Below are positions 1 through 5,833 of a DNA stretch of 30,938 nt, piece after piece. Every line of letters starts with the position of its first letter. Position 1 is the first letter of the stretch. Source of the DNA: a virus; the IMG/VR virus record IMGVR_UViG_3300049491_000460, positions 1 to 30,938 of that record; one strand, given 5' to 3'. The position numbers were made by a program, and so were the translations under genes. Below the pieces are notes generated by a model. That model did not search any database. It was given only the letters and a program-made list of their open reading frames with translations, and was not told where the DNA came from.

Positions 1-36
1 CACGCACAGCTAAGCGCAAAATTAGGAGTTAGCAAA

Positions 37-378
37 ATGGAACAAATTGGTAAATGCAAACAGTTGCACGCGCTTTGGGCCAGCGTTGCCGCGGAACGCA
101 GTCTTGCAATCCTGCCGCGTAAGGAAGCAATTGAGCTGGGGGAAGACAAGGGCTACAATCCTGCAACGTGCCGGACGCAATTTCAAGTTGTTTACAAGCG
201 CTGGCAGTCTGCGCCTGTTCCTGCGCCTACTGCCCTGCCGGAAGTTGATGCAACGCCGGGGGACCAAGTTGGTACGGACTCCGTTTTGGACGCTGCTGTA
301 ATTCCGGTGGAAAACCCCCTGCCTGAACCCAAACTGACCAAAGCGCAAAAACGTGCGCTTGCAATGCAAGTAGCATGA
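37..378 (+). CDS. Small conserved-type phage protein of unknown function
   Basis: A 113-residue protein. An AGGAG ribosome site lies 9 bases before the ATG. The N-terminal half (RKEAIELGEDKGYNPATCRT and the following KRW) resembles small phage proteins that carry an 'RKEAI..c...G.n..TA.tQy..WR' segment; I recognise this only from memory of phage genomes and cannot give a family name. It could be a small DNA-binding helix pair, but that is inference. The C-terminal half is proline- and alanine-rich (residues about 53-95) and ends in a basic KAQKRALAMQ segment, so it is probably disordered. The gene is followed about 100 bases later by a strong intrinsic terminator and appears to be the last gene of a transcript entering from the left. 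Confidence 0.75.
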   Translation: MEQIGKCKQLHALWASVAAERSLAILPRKEAIELGEDKGYNPATCRTQFQVVYKRWQSAPVPAPTALPEVDATPGDQVGTDSVLDAAVIPVENPLPEPKLTKAQKRALAMQVA

Positions 379-690
379 TTCGGGCATGGAATTTGCCCGC
401 GCGCTTTGTACGTAAGCGCGCAGCGTCCTCCTTGCTTGCAAAGTTGTTGCGCGCGTTAGGACGCAAGTAAAAGCAGAAAGTCCGCTAAGGCGGACTTTCT
501 TTTGCCCTTAAAAGAAGTAAGCGCTTACAGCGGGGCGGGTTGTGGATCGCCCACACTCCCTTCTGCGTAGCAAAGCCGCATTCCGTGCATGTTACATCCA
601 TGCAAGCGCAATCGCGCGTTTTTTTGCGCGTCGTTTTTACGCCACGCTGCGTTGTTTTTACGCTTCCTTTTGCATTTGTTTTTCCCCTGT
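379..690. other. Non-coding stretch between two convergent genes
   Basis: About 310 bases between the plus-strand gene ending at 378 and the minus-strand gene ending at 691. It holds the hairpin terminator at 475-503 and GC-rich, T-run-containing sequence at 605-665: GCGC-AATC-GCGC then a T7 run, and two copies of a GTTTTTACGC-type element. These could be further weak terminators. Open frames on both strands are rich in Cys, Arg and Lys and lack ribosome sites, so I call no gene here. Confidence 0.5.
475..503. terminator. Bidirectional rho-independent terminator
   Basis: A perfect 11-bp stem (AGAAAGTCCGC / GCGGACTTTCT) with a TAAG loop, followed by TTT on the plus strand. The A-rich sequence to its left gives a partial T tract for the opposite direction. 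It sits between convergent genes, where a shared terminator is expected. Confidence 0.85.
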
Positions 691-972
691 TTACATTTTA
701 AGCAAGTTGTTGCACGTTTCGTCAAAAGCTTGCGCTGCAATTTCAGCTAAAAATTGCTGCACTGCGCGCGTAAGCTTTTGTTGTTGCAGCGCAGCAATAA
801 CGCTGTCTGCGCTTTGTGCGTGCTGTGTGCAAAACGCAACAATTTGCTCACGCTGTGTTGCGTTTTCCCAACCGTCTAAGTTGTTGTGCAGTGCGTCCGC
901 AATAAGTCCGCACACACTTTCTGCATTGCTGTTTTGCAGCAATTCTAGCGTGCTTTGCATGTTGTATTGCAT
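691..972 (-). CDS. Small helical protein of unknown function, minus strand
   Basis: A 93-residue protein read leftward, the only minus-strand gene I accept in the window. On the minus strand the start is preceded by ACGGAG and six bases, a good ribosome site. The sequence is rich in Gln, Ala, Leu and Asn (LADALHNN-type and IAALQQQ-type stretches), predicts as almost all helix, and has two cysteines near the ends. It has no membrane segment and no family I recognise. It diverges from the rightward gene block across the repeat-rich region 973-1611 and converges on the terminator at 475-503. A regulatory or host-takeover role would fit its position but is unsupported. The overlapping 161-codon plus-strand frame (542-1027) is Cys/Ser/Phe-rich without a ribosome site and looks like a shadow. 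Confidence 0.7.
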   Translation of the reverse strand: MQYNMQSTLELLQNSNAESVCGLIADALHNNLDGWENATQREQIVAFCTQHAQSADSVIAALQQQKLTRAVQQFLAEIAAQAFDETCNNLLKM

Positions 973-1117
973 GTTTAACTCCGTTGTTTATACGCAACAA
1001 CACACGCTGCGTATATTAATAGTATAGTTTATGCAGATGTTGTTTTTATACAAATTTAATAAGTACTTTTACCCGGAAGCATAGTTCCGGCAAGCAATTA
1101 CTTATGCACATAGTATA

Positions 1118-1262
1118 AACACTATGAGGGTTTATACTATGAGTGTTAACCCTCTGTGCATAACTGGTGTTTAACTTATCTACATGTTATACATACAGTA
1201 GTGTTAACACTATGAGGGTTTATACTAATGTACTTAAATACATCTGTACAAACCCTCTGTGC
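1118..1262. repeat. 22-bp direct repeat nested in inverted repeats
   Basis: Positions 1118-1139 and 1206-1227 are identical over 22 bp and 88 bp apart. Each copy contains GAGGGTT and is followed by AACCCTCTGTGC (1148-1159 and 1251-1262). Each unit can therefore fold into a stem of 7-8 bp. TGCACATAGTA also recurs at 1105-1115 and 1282-1292, and TGCATAAC at 1157-1164 and 1271-1278. Confidence 0.8.
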
Positions 1263-1287
1263 GTAGCTTGTGCATAACTTGTGCACA

Positions 1288-1309
1288 TAGTAAGTAAAAC
1301 TACTTACTA
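1288..1309. promoter_or_regulatory. Perfect 9-bp inverted repeat, possible operator
   Basis: TAGTAAGTA and TACTTACTA are separated by AAAC. The arms are perfect and AT-rich with no T tract after them, so a protein-binding site is more likely than a terminator. It lies at the right edge of the repeat cluster. Confidence 0.5.
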
Positions 1310-1529
1310 GTATAAAACAATAATGGAGCACATACTAAAATATTATGCCTGTTTATTAGGCAACAATACTAGCAGATATACTATATAATATAGGTACCCA
1401 CCCCGGCAAGAGGGTACTTGTTTACCGATCCTCCACCATAAAATCGGCCCCCATTTTTACGTTTGCCATCATGTCTTTACTGGTCCTTTTTATAAAGCAC
1501 TGTTACTCTGCCAGATAGGGTTAATCTCC

Positions 1530-1559
1530 TGTAAAGTGGAAGTTAGTGCACACTTTACA
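1530..1559. promoter_or_regulatory. 9-bp inverted repeat upstream of the first rightward gene
   Basis: TGTAAAGTG and CACTTTACA flank a 12-base loop, about 50 bases before the ATG at 1612. It could be an operator or a leader hairpin for the 1612-2956 gene block. No promoter of high quality is visible beside it. Confidence 0.4.
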
Positions 1560-1611
1560 TTTTACATATCAGCAAAAGTCCATCTTAAACAATACGTGCT
1601 ACATTACAGCA

Positions 1612-1827
1612 ATGGAAAAACTACTCTGGCTCTGGGCAGGCATATGCATAGGATGGGGTGCACTTTTTACACTCTATCTATTTGAGGAAAAGCTTCTTGC
1701 TTTTTTCGACCGCGTTTATGACGCAACAAACGGGAGATTTCAATGGGCACTTGGCAGCGTGCTGATTTGGACAAATATGTTTTACAAGCACCTAAAAAGA
1801 AAGTCTTCACAAAAGAAGAAGCAATAG
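1612..1827 (+). CDS. Small membrane protein of unknown function
   Basis: A 71-residue protein starting at an ATG in ACAGCAATGG. An in-frame ATG at 1546 would lengthen it, but adds residues unlike the rest. Residues about 3-25 (LLWLWAGICIGWGALFTLYL) form a clear transmembrane segment. A weaker hydrophobic stretch follows at about 45-58, then a very basic tail (KHLKRKSSQKKKQ) that should be cytoplasmic. The ribosome site is poor. The 3' end overlaps the next gene by 85 bases in another frame, an unusually long overlap. No family is recognised. Being small with one or two membrane segments it might act on the host envelope, which is conjecture. Confidence 0.6.
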   Translation: MEKLLWLWAGICIGWGALFTLYLFEEKLLAFFDRVYDATNGRFQWALGSVLIWTNMFYKHLKRKSSQKKKQ

Positions 1828-1937
1828 CTTTGGCAAAGTCACATAAGAAAGTGACATATTTGCCACATTGGATGCCCGACGACTGGGTTATCGCTGCAAT
1901 TTTAGAGGCCGCTAATGGCCAAACAACTGGAGAATGA
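1743..1937 (+). CDS. Small unknown protein
   Basis: A 64-residue protein. GGGAGA lies about five bases before its ATG, better than the ribosome site of the gene it overlaps. The sequence has a basic N-terminal third (PKKKVFTKEEAIALAKSHKK) followed by LPHWMPDDWVIAAILEAANG. No motif or family is recognised. Its stop overlaps an upstream ATG of the next gene, so 1743, 1940 and later genes are probably co-translated. Confidence 0.65.
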   Translation: MGTWQRADLDKYVLQAPKKKVFTKEEAIALAKSHKKVTYLPHWMPDDWVIAAILEAANGQTTGE

Positions 1938-1939
1938 GA

Positions 1940-2179
1940 ATGGATATCGAAACCTCAAACAAAATCCTTGCAGAGAGATTCCCTCAAGGTACAGTAGGTG
2001 AAACACTTTTCAGCGACACGGTTTTGTACTGCCAGCTTGGGTATTTCATCACGATAACTGGAAGCGAAGCAACAATCGGCGGGAAGTTTACTGCTGATGA
2101 ACTAGAAGCCTTAGCTGTGTGGATGCGCAACGCACAGACCTTGTCATTGCCGGACATTGCCGAGCATGACCCGGCTTAA
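1940..2179 (+). CDS. Small unknown acidic protein
   Basis: A 79-residue acidic protein. I prefer the ATG at 1940, with GGAG seven bases upstream, over the ATG at 1934, which sits only a base from the same GGAG. The C-terminal part (GGKFTADELEALAVWMRNAQ) resembles the middle of the protein at 2768 (VFNTSEIEVLAEMIQTLRSL): both have F-(T/N)-x-(D/S)-E-(L/I)-E-x-L-A then a hydrophobic helix. The two may be diverged paralogues, though this is only an eye comparison. Function unknown. Confidence 0.65.
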   Translation: MDIETSNKILAERFPQGTVGETLFSDTVLYCQLGYFITITGSEATIGGKFTADELEALAVWMRNAQTLSLPDIAEHDPA

Positions 2180-2289
2180 CAGCTAATCTGTAAGTTTAAT
2201 TGTCATTCGCCTCACAAACTAATTGGGATAGGGCCTGAGCACGCCGAGAAACTGCTCATTATTTCACCACCTGAAACAGGAGACGTAAA

Positions 2290-2501
2290 ATGTCTAGAGA
2301 ATTTGAACGCGATCAAGAAACTATTCAAGTGTATGTCTTGGTATTGAACAAGACTCTTGAAAGCGCCAAGAACAAAAGGCCTTCCTCATCAACGCGACAC
2401 CAATAGGAGACCTGCGCAATGAACTTTGTGACGCAAATATGCAACTTCTGGCAGCAAAAGAAACCTTCTACAAAGCAACAAGAAAGCTTCTTGATAGATA
2501 A
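2290..2501 (+). pseudogene. Small gene interrupted by an apparent one-base deletion
   Basis: The ATG at 2290 has AGGAG seven bases upstream and opens a 38-codon frame ending at 2406. In the -1 frame, coding-like sequence continues from 2361 to the TAA at 2499-2501, reading KAFLINATPIGDLRNEL and then a long helix ending in RKLLDR. That second part has no start codon of its own near its beginning. Adding one A to the AAAA run at 2373-2377 would join the parts into a smooth 70-residue helical protein. I see no canonical -1 slippery heptamer here. A homopolymer sequencing error or a genuine disabling deletion are therefore the leading explanations. Family unknown. Confidence 0.55.
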
Positions 2502-2529
2502 AAAGCGCTACTCAACAGGAGGGTTTGTA

Positions 2530-2766
2530 ATGAGTGACATCGAGACTGAAGACATGTGGTTAACACAAGAACGCAAGTCTAGCGAGACAATGCATTTTCA
2601 ATACATTGTTTCGAGCATGGGAACTATTCTACGAGTTCGGGCTGAGGACACTGTACTCTGGAAAAAGCTCGGAGTGGAAATTTTCGATACGTACCTTGCC
2701 GCGGTTAAACGCTTCACTGACGGTGATGACGATCGTATTGGGTTGCTCTACTTCGAGGAGATTTGA
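2530..2766 (+). CDS. Small unknown protein
   Basis: A 78-residue protein. A strong AGGAGG lies eight bases before the ATG at 2530, which decides the start; the same frame is open back to 2419 but that earlier ATG has no ribosome site. It begins MSDIETEDMWLTQERK and contains a likely strand-rich core (FQYIVSSMGTILRVRAEDTVLW) followed by a helix (IFDTYLAAVKRF) and an acidic turn. No family is recognised. The next gene starts one base after its stop, so the two are translationally coupled. Confidence 0.7.
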   Translation: MSDIETEDMWLTQERKSSETMHFQYIVSSMGTILRVRAEDTVLWKKLGVEIFDTYLAAVKRFTDGDDDRIGLLYFEEI

Positions 2767-2767
2767 C

Positions 2768-2956
2768 ATGTTGTTCTACGATGGTCCATGCATTCGTTCT
2801 GATCGCAAAGAGGTCTTCAACACTTCTGAGATTGAAGTGTTGGCTGAGATGATTCAAACTTTGCGATCGCTGGTGAAAGAAGCGCCTGATTACTTTCATC
2901 AAGAGCTTGACGATAAAAAGACTGAATGGGTAAAGCGTGCTTGGTTCGTATTATGA
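2768..2956 (+). CDS. Small unknown protein
   Basis: A 62-residue protein starting at the ATG just after the stop of the 2530 gene, with GAGGAG upstream inside that gene. The same frame is open further upstream, but only as a shadow of the 2530 gene. The protein is charged and helical (EIEVLAEMIQTLRSLVKEAP) and ends in a basic WVKRAWFVL. It shows weak resemblance to the C-terminal part of the 1940 gene product. It is the last gene before a 450-base non-coding region. Function unknown. Confidence 0.65.
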   Translation: MLFYDGPCIRSDRKEVFNTSEIEVLAEMIQTLRSLVKEAPDYFHQELDDKKTEWVKRAWFVL

Positions 2957-3357
2957 TCGGTTAGCCCTGTGCTACACTGCAAGCTAGTCTGCACTACATT
3001 GCCCCTGCGCAGTTTGCCGTAAGGTGACTTCTGTAGGACTCTGAGCATGTAGTGTGGGACACGGGGGCCGGCCCCAGGTGGCGACTGAAAAACCGGACGT
3101 AAACGTGCAAACAGTCTTCTTTTATGGTCAAGGCTCACCGGATTACCTTAAGAAGGCGAGCGGGTCGTGGGCATATACCCGCTCATTTACATGCAACTCA
3201 TTCCTATTTATTTGATCATCGCAATTGAATTGCAAAATTTCAATCTGGCCTTTGCACCTTTGAAGACAGACTTCTGCTGTGAAATTCCAGCAGGCAGTTT
3301 GTTCAAAGACTTACCTGCAGTCAACGAAAACACGATGTGAGTTGCTTCAAATCATGT
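2957..3357. other. Structured non-coding region, possible RNA element
   Basis: About 400 bases without a credible gene. It carries several stems in order: CACTACAT (2992-2999) with ATGTAGTG (3047-3054); GGGG-CCGG-CCCC (3064-3075) inside a CAC/GTG outer stem; GACTG (3083-3087) with CAGTC (3112-3116); and GAGCGGGT (3158-3165) with ACCCGCTC (3177-3184). The GC-rich part ends near 3190; what follows to 3357 is AT-rich. I cannot match it to tmRNA, tRNA, RNase P, 6S or a known riboswitch. It may be an untranslated RNA or a leader. A 49-codon plus ORF at 3191-3340 lacks a ribosome site. On the minus strand 3208-3351 is open but has no convincing start. Confidence 0.4.
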
Positions 3358-3387
3358 TTGTCCTTCACAATAGATTCCAGTTATAAT
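3358..3387 (+). promoter_or_regulatory. Sigma70-type promoter for the helicase gene
   Basis: TTGTCC (3358-3363) and a perfect TATAAT (3382-3387) are separated by 18 bases. Transcription would begin near 3394, about 20 bases before the GTG start of the helicase gene. This is the best promoter-like sequence I found. Confidence 0.6.
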
Positions 3388-3412
3388 TGCTGCTAGGCAA
3401 CTGGAGTGTGAT

Positions 3413-4696
3413 GTGAAAGTTACAGAACAACAAGCTTTAGCAATTGAATTTTTGAATGACTGGATTGACTCTAAAGAGTTAGTTGCGTGTCTTCAAGGCT
3501 ATGCGGGTACAGGCAAAACATGGCTTATGGGCTACTGGATTGCCCAGCTTCTTAAGAAGTACAAAAATTGGCGTATAGTAGTTATCGCGCCTACTAACAA
3601 AGCTGTCGATGTTCTTCGTAGCAAATGCGGAGATCTCGACGTTGAATTTATGACTATCGCACGCTTCTTAGGCAAGCGCATCAAAAAGAATGACGATGGT
3701 GAAACAATCAAAAGCCGCGGAAAGGGCCAAGAAACTCCAGACCTTATCATCTGCGATGAAGGATCAATGGTCGACAATGAATCAGACGTGGATCTTAGAT
3801 CAAAAAGATGTCGCCTCCTATACGTCGGAGATCCTGCACAACTACCACCAATCAATGAAGAAATCTCAAACGCCTTCAAAGTAGAGCGTAAATTCTTGTT
3901 GACTGAAATCGTTCGTTATGATGGAGCTATCATTAAAGTAGCTACATTTTTGCGTGAACGCATTGAAAATAAGGAAATGTTTCTTCTTGGAGACTTGCGT
4001 CAATTCAAAGAAGACGACCCGGCGCTCACATTCACTAAACTGCACAACTTACATGATTGGGCGTTGAGCGCTCTCAGTAAGGGCTTAGATACACGGATTG
4101 TTGCGTTCACCAATATGGACGTGAATAACCACAACGCTGTGATGCACAAGGCATTGTTTCCTGATGCTCCATTCTTCGGTATTGGCGAGAAAGTAATCGT
4201 CAACGAAACTTTTGAATTGCCCGGAACAGGCAAAAGCCGTGAAGGCCAAGAAGAGCAAGAAATGCTTTACAATGGGGAAATGCTGACAGTAGTTAGCTGT
4301 CAACTAGCTGAGCCTTCTGAAGGTGTGGTTATCTACAATGTAGGTGTTGTTCGTGGCGATAAATCCAAGGCTGCTAGTGCAGAATATATCTTGCCCGTTG
4401 CTTTCGATGAACAACAAGCGATAACAGTTCACAAAGAACTGACAAACAAAGTATGGGAACTTCGCCGTGAAAATCGTCATGCGGAAGTAAAAGCTGTTAT
4501 CGATAAACGCCGTCCGTTAAACTTGCTTGCCCCGCTACGACACAGCTATGCATGTACAGTTCACAAAAGTCAGGGTTCAACTTATGATGTCGCATTCTGT
4601 GACTGGACGAGCATCTACCAGTCACGCGACCGAGCGCGTATGATGTACGTCGCTGCAACTCGCCCTTCAAAGTATCTTGTATTGGCCGCAAAATGA
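3413..4696 (+). CDS. SF1B DNA helicase, Dda/RecD-like
   Basis: A 427-residue ATP-dependent 5'-3' DNA helicase, close to the 439 residues of T4 Dda. Visible motifs in order: I/Walker A GYAGTGKT (29-36); Ia-like VVIAPTNKAVDVL (about 60); II/Walker B LIICDEGSMVD (DEGS about 115-118); III YVGDPAQLPPI (about 137-147); an LTEIVRYD arginine segment; IV-like RIVAFTNMDVNNHN; V HSYACTVHKSQGSTYD (about 376-391); VI MMYVAATRPSKYLVLA near the C-terminus. This set is that of the UvrD_C_2-containing RecD/Dda group. It probably acts on phage DNA in replication initiation or recombination. The start is GTG with CTGGAG seven to twelve bases upstream. The gene has its own promoter and terminator, so it is a separate transcription unit. 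Confidence 0.93.
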   Translation: MKVTEQQALAIEFLNDWIDSKELVACLQGYAGTGKTWLMGYWIAQLLKKYKNWRIVVIAPTNKAVDVLRSKCGDLDVEFMTIARFLGKRIKKNDDGETIKSRGKGQETPDLIICDEGSMVDNESDVDLRSKRCRLLYVGDPAQLPPINEEISNAFKVERKFLLTEIVRYDGAIIKVATFLRERIENKEMFLLGDLRQFKEDDPALTFTKLHNLHDWALSALSKGLDTRIVAFTNMDVNNHNAVMHKALFPDAPFFGIGEKVIVNETFELPGTGKSREGQEEQEMLYNGEMLTVVSCQLAEPSEGVVIYNVGVVRGDKSKAASAEYILPVAFDEQQAITVHKELTNKVWELRRENRHAEVKAVIDKRRPLNLLAPLRHSYACTVHKSQGSTYDVAFCDWTSIYQSRDRARMMYVAATRPSKYLVLAAK

Positions 4697-4702
4697 TTTT
4701 CA

Positions 4703-4767
4703 AACCCGTGGCCGGCGTTGAGTTCTTCCGTCGATACAGTTGCACCATAACGCCGCGGGTTTTTTTT
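4703..4767 (+). terminator. Rho-independent terminator after the helicase gene
   Basis: AACCCG...GGCGTT (4703-4719) pairs with AACGCC...CGGGTT (4749-4761), with an internal asymmetry and a 29-base loop, followed directly by a T run to 4767. It stops the helicase transcript before the gene at 4785. Confidence 0.8.
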
Positions 4768-4784
4768 CACCACAGGAGATAGAA

Positions 4785-5036
4785 ATGACAGGTACCATTC
4801 TTGACGCACACATGGCGCAACATCCTCCCCGTTTCTGGAAGCGTATGCAGAAGCCTACTGCATTGCAGCTGGCAATCGCTGCTTTGGAAGAATGCCGTCG
4901 TGAAGGGCTCGAGCAGGCGCAGAAGTCCGAGTATCACAAAGCAATGGTTGTGATGCTCAAAGAACGAGACAAACGTCTTGTTGATGAAATCAAGCGTCTG
5001 TCCAAGAAACCTCAAGACAGCATGTTGGAGGATTAA
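4785..5036 (+). CDS. Small unknown helical protein
   Basis: An 83-residue protein. The ATG at 4785 has CAGGAGA eight bases before it and lies just beyond the terminator T run; an in-frame ATG at 4740 is inside the terminator and is rejected. The product is charged and helical (ALQLAIAALEECRREGLEQAQKSEY onward, then MLKERDKRLVDEIKRLSKK), consistent with a small coiled coil. No family is recognised. The next gene starts at the base after its stop. Confidence 0.7.
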   Translation: MTGTILDAHMAQHPPRFWKRMQKPTALQLAIAALEECRREGLEQAQKSEYHKAMVVMLKERDKRLVDEIKRLSKKPQDSMLED

Positions 5037-5256
5037 ATGGATCGTGAACACAACCACTATTTCAAGTCTGTTCAAGGTTTGAATTATATTGATGTATATC
5101 ACGTGCTTCAACTTTTTAACGTCACAGATCCTTGTATTCAACACGCAGTCAAGAAACTGCTTGTTGCGGGTGGTCGTGGGGGCAGGCAAAGACATCAAAA
5201 AAGATGTTAAAGAAGCCATCGACACAATGATTCGCTGGCAAGAAATGCAATCCTAA
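5037..5256 (+). pseudogene. DUF3310-like small phage protein, frameshifted in a G run
   Basis: The ATG at 5037 directly follows the previous stop and has GGAG seven bases upstream. The frame reads MDREHNHYFKSV...IDVYHVL..F.VTDPCIQHAVKKLLVAGGRG, then goes out of frame and ends after 57 residues. Removing one G from the GGGGG run at 5178-5182 continues it as AGKDIKKDVKEAIDTMIRWQEMQS with a stop at 5254-5256, giving 72 residues. The restored pattern (H-Y-F, I..A.KKLL.AG..G...I..D..EA......RW.E) is that of a widespread small phage family related in layout to DUF3310; its biochemical role is not known to me. Sequencing error in the homopolymer, real mutation or +1 recoding are all possible. Confidence 0.7.
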
Positions 5257-5289
5257 ACAGATCAAACGTACATTCTGAAATGAGAATAG

Positions 5290-5658
5290 ATGCGTTGCAG
5301 CAAGTGCGGTAGAACTCTTCACAAAGTCATGGAGACAAGAACAGTCCATGATGAGTTCGTAAACCGTAGATCACGCAGTTGTCCTATCGGGCATCGTGAA
5401 ACGACATACGAAATCAGTCTTAAGATGTGGAACGCTGCAAAATCAGATATCAAAAGAACAATCAAAAAACAGGCGTACAACATCAAGATTGAACAGCTTC
5501 GTGTTCAAAAAGCTCAGATGCTTAAGGAGCGTCTTGCTGGCGCTAGTTGTCCAGAGCTAGCTGTAAAATATCAAATGTCAGTGCACATGGCGCGTTACTA
5601 TACACGCCTACCTAGGTCTAAACTCTACCCGGCGGCAAAACATGAAAATGCAATGTAA
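5290..5658 (+). CDS. NrdR-like zinc-ribbon protein with C-terminal HTH
   Basis: A 122-residue protein. The N-terminus (C3-x2-C6 ... RRSRSC31-x3-H35 then RETTYE) closely follows the zinc ribbon of the NrdR transcriptional repressor, including the ETR and 'RRxRxC..GHR.TTYE' segments. The fourth zinc ligand is His35 rather than Cys. The ATP-cone domain of true NrdR is absent. Instead a long basic helix (about 50-77) leads to a helix-turn-helix-like segment (about 78-108, LAGASCPELAVKYQMSVHMARYY). This suggests a phage DNA-binding regulator that reuses the NrdR zinc ribbon; its target is unknown. The ribosome site is weak. Its last 17 bases overlap the next gene. Confidence 0.75.
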   Translation: MRCSKCGRTLHKVMETRTVHDEFVNRRSRSCPIGHRETTYEISLKMWNAAKSDIKRTIKKQAYNIKIEQLRVQKAQMLKERLAGASCPELAVKYQMSVHMARYYTRLPRSKLYPAAKHENAM

Positions 5659-5833
5659 GAACTGTCTTAGTTCAACATTTGAGGCTGTTGAAGTTTACAA
5701 AGGTGTGATCCGCAGTTGTGAATTTTGCACAGGTAGGATTTCACGTTTTCAGAAACTATATTTGGCGCATAGCGTTATGAACTATGATCACCTGCGAGTT
5801 CAATTATCCAAACCCGTTCGAGAGATGTCGTAA
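5642..5833 (+). CDS. Small zinc-finger protein
   Basis: A 63-residue protein with two CxxC pairs (C5-x2-C8 and C26-x2-C29), a four-cysteine zinc site like those of many small phage regulators. GGCGG lies upstream at about 5631-5635, within the preceding gene. It overlaps that gene by 17 bases and the next gene by one (TAATG), so translation is coupled. DNA or RNA binding is likely from the zinc site, but partner and function are unknown. Confidence 0.65.
   Translation: MKMQCKNCLSSTFEAVEVYKGVIRSCEFCTGRISRFQKLYLAHSVMNYDHLRVQLSKPVREMS

Larger units (their letters stand above)
973..1611. other. AT-rich, repeat-dense non-coding region; candidate origin or control region
   Basis: About 640 bases with no credible gene, between a leftward gene (start at 972) and a rightward block (start at 1612). 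Positions 1100-1310 are dense in direct and inverted repeats built from GAGGGTT/AACCCTC, TGCATAAC and TGCACATAGTA words, with several TATACT and TATAAT boxes. Positions 1384-1389 are a perfect TATAAT, though I see no good -35 partner. GTACCC/GGGTAC (about 1393-1416) and the 9-bp inverted repeat at 1530-1559 complete the picture. Divergent promoters with operators, or an iteron-type replication origin, are both possible. Confidence 0.5.

Noticed and set aside
525-740. 71-codon minus-strand frame with clustered lysines and cysteines
   Set aside because: Needs a TTG start inside the 691-972 gene, has no ribosome site, and its sequence reflects GCGTAAAAAC-like DNA repeats.
542-1027. 161-codon plus-strand frame
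   Set aside because: Cys/Ser/Phe-rich composition, no ribosome site, and it covers the better-supported minus-strand gene at 691-972.
2935-3060. Possible tRNA or tmRNA near GGTTCG at 2943-2948
   Set aside because: The GGTTCG lies in the end of a coding gene, and no acceptor, anticodon or D-arm pairing fits around it.
4767-5225. 152-codon minus-strand frame
   Set aside because: It lies opposite two rightward genes with good ribosome sites; composition is Leu/Phe/His-rich and unprotein-like.
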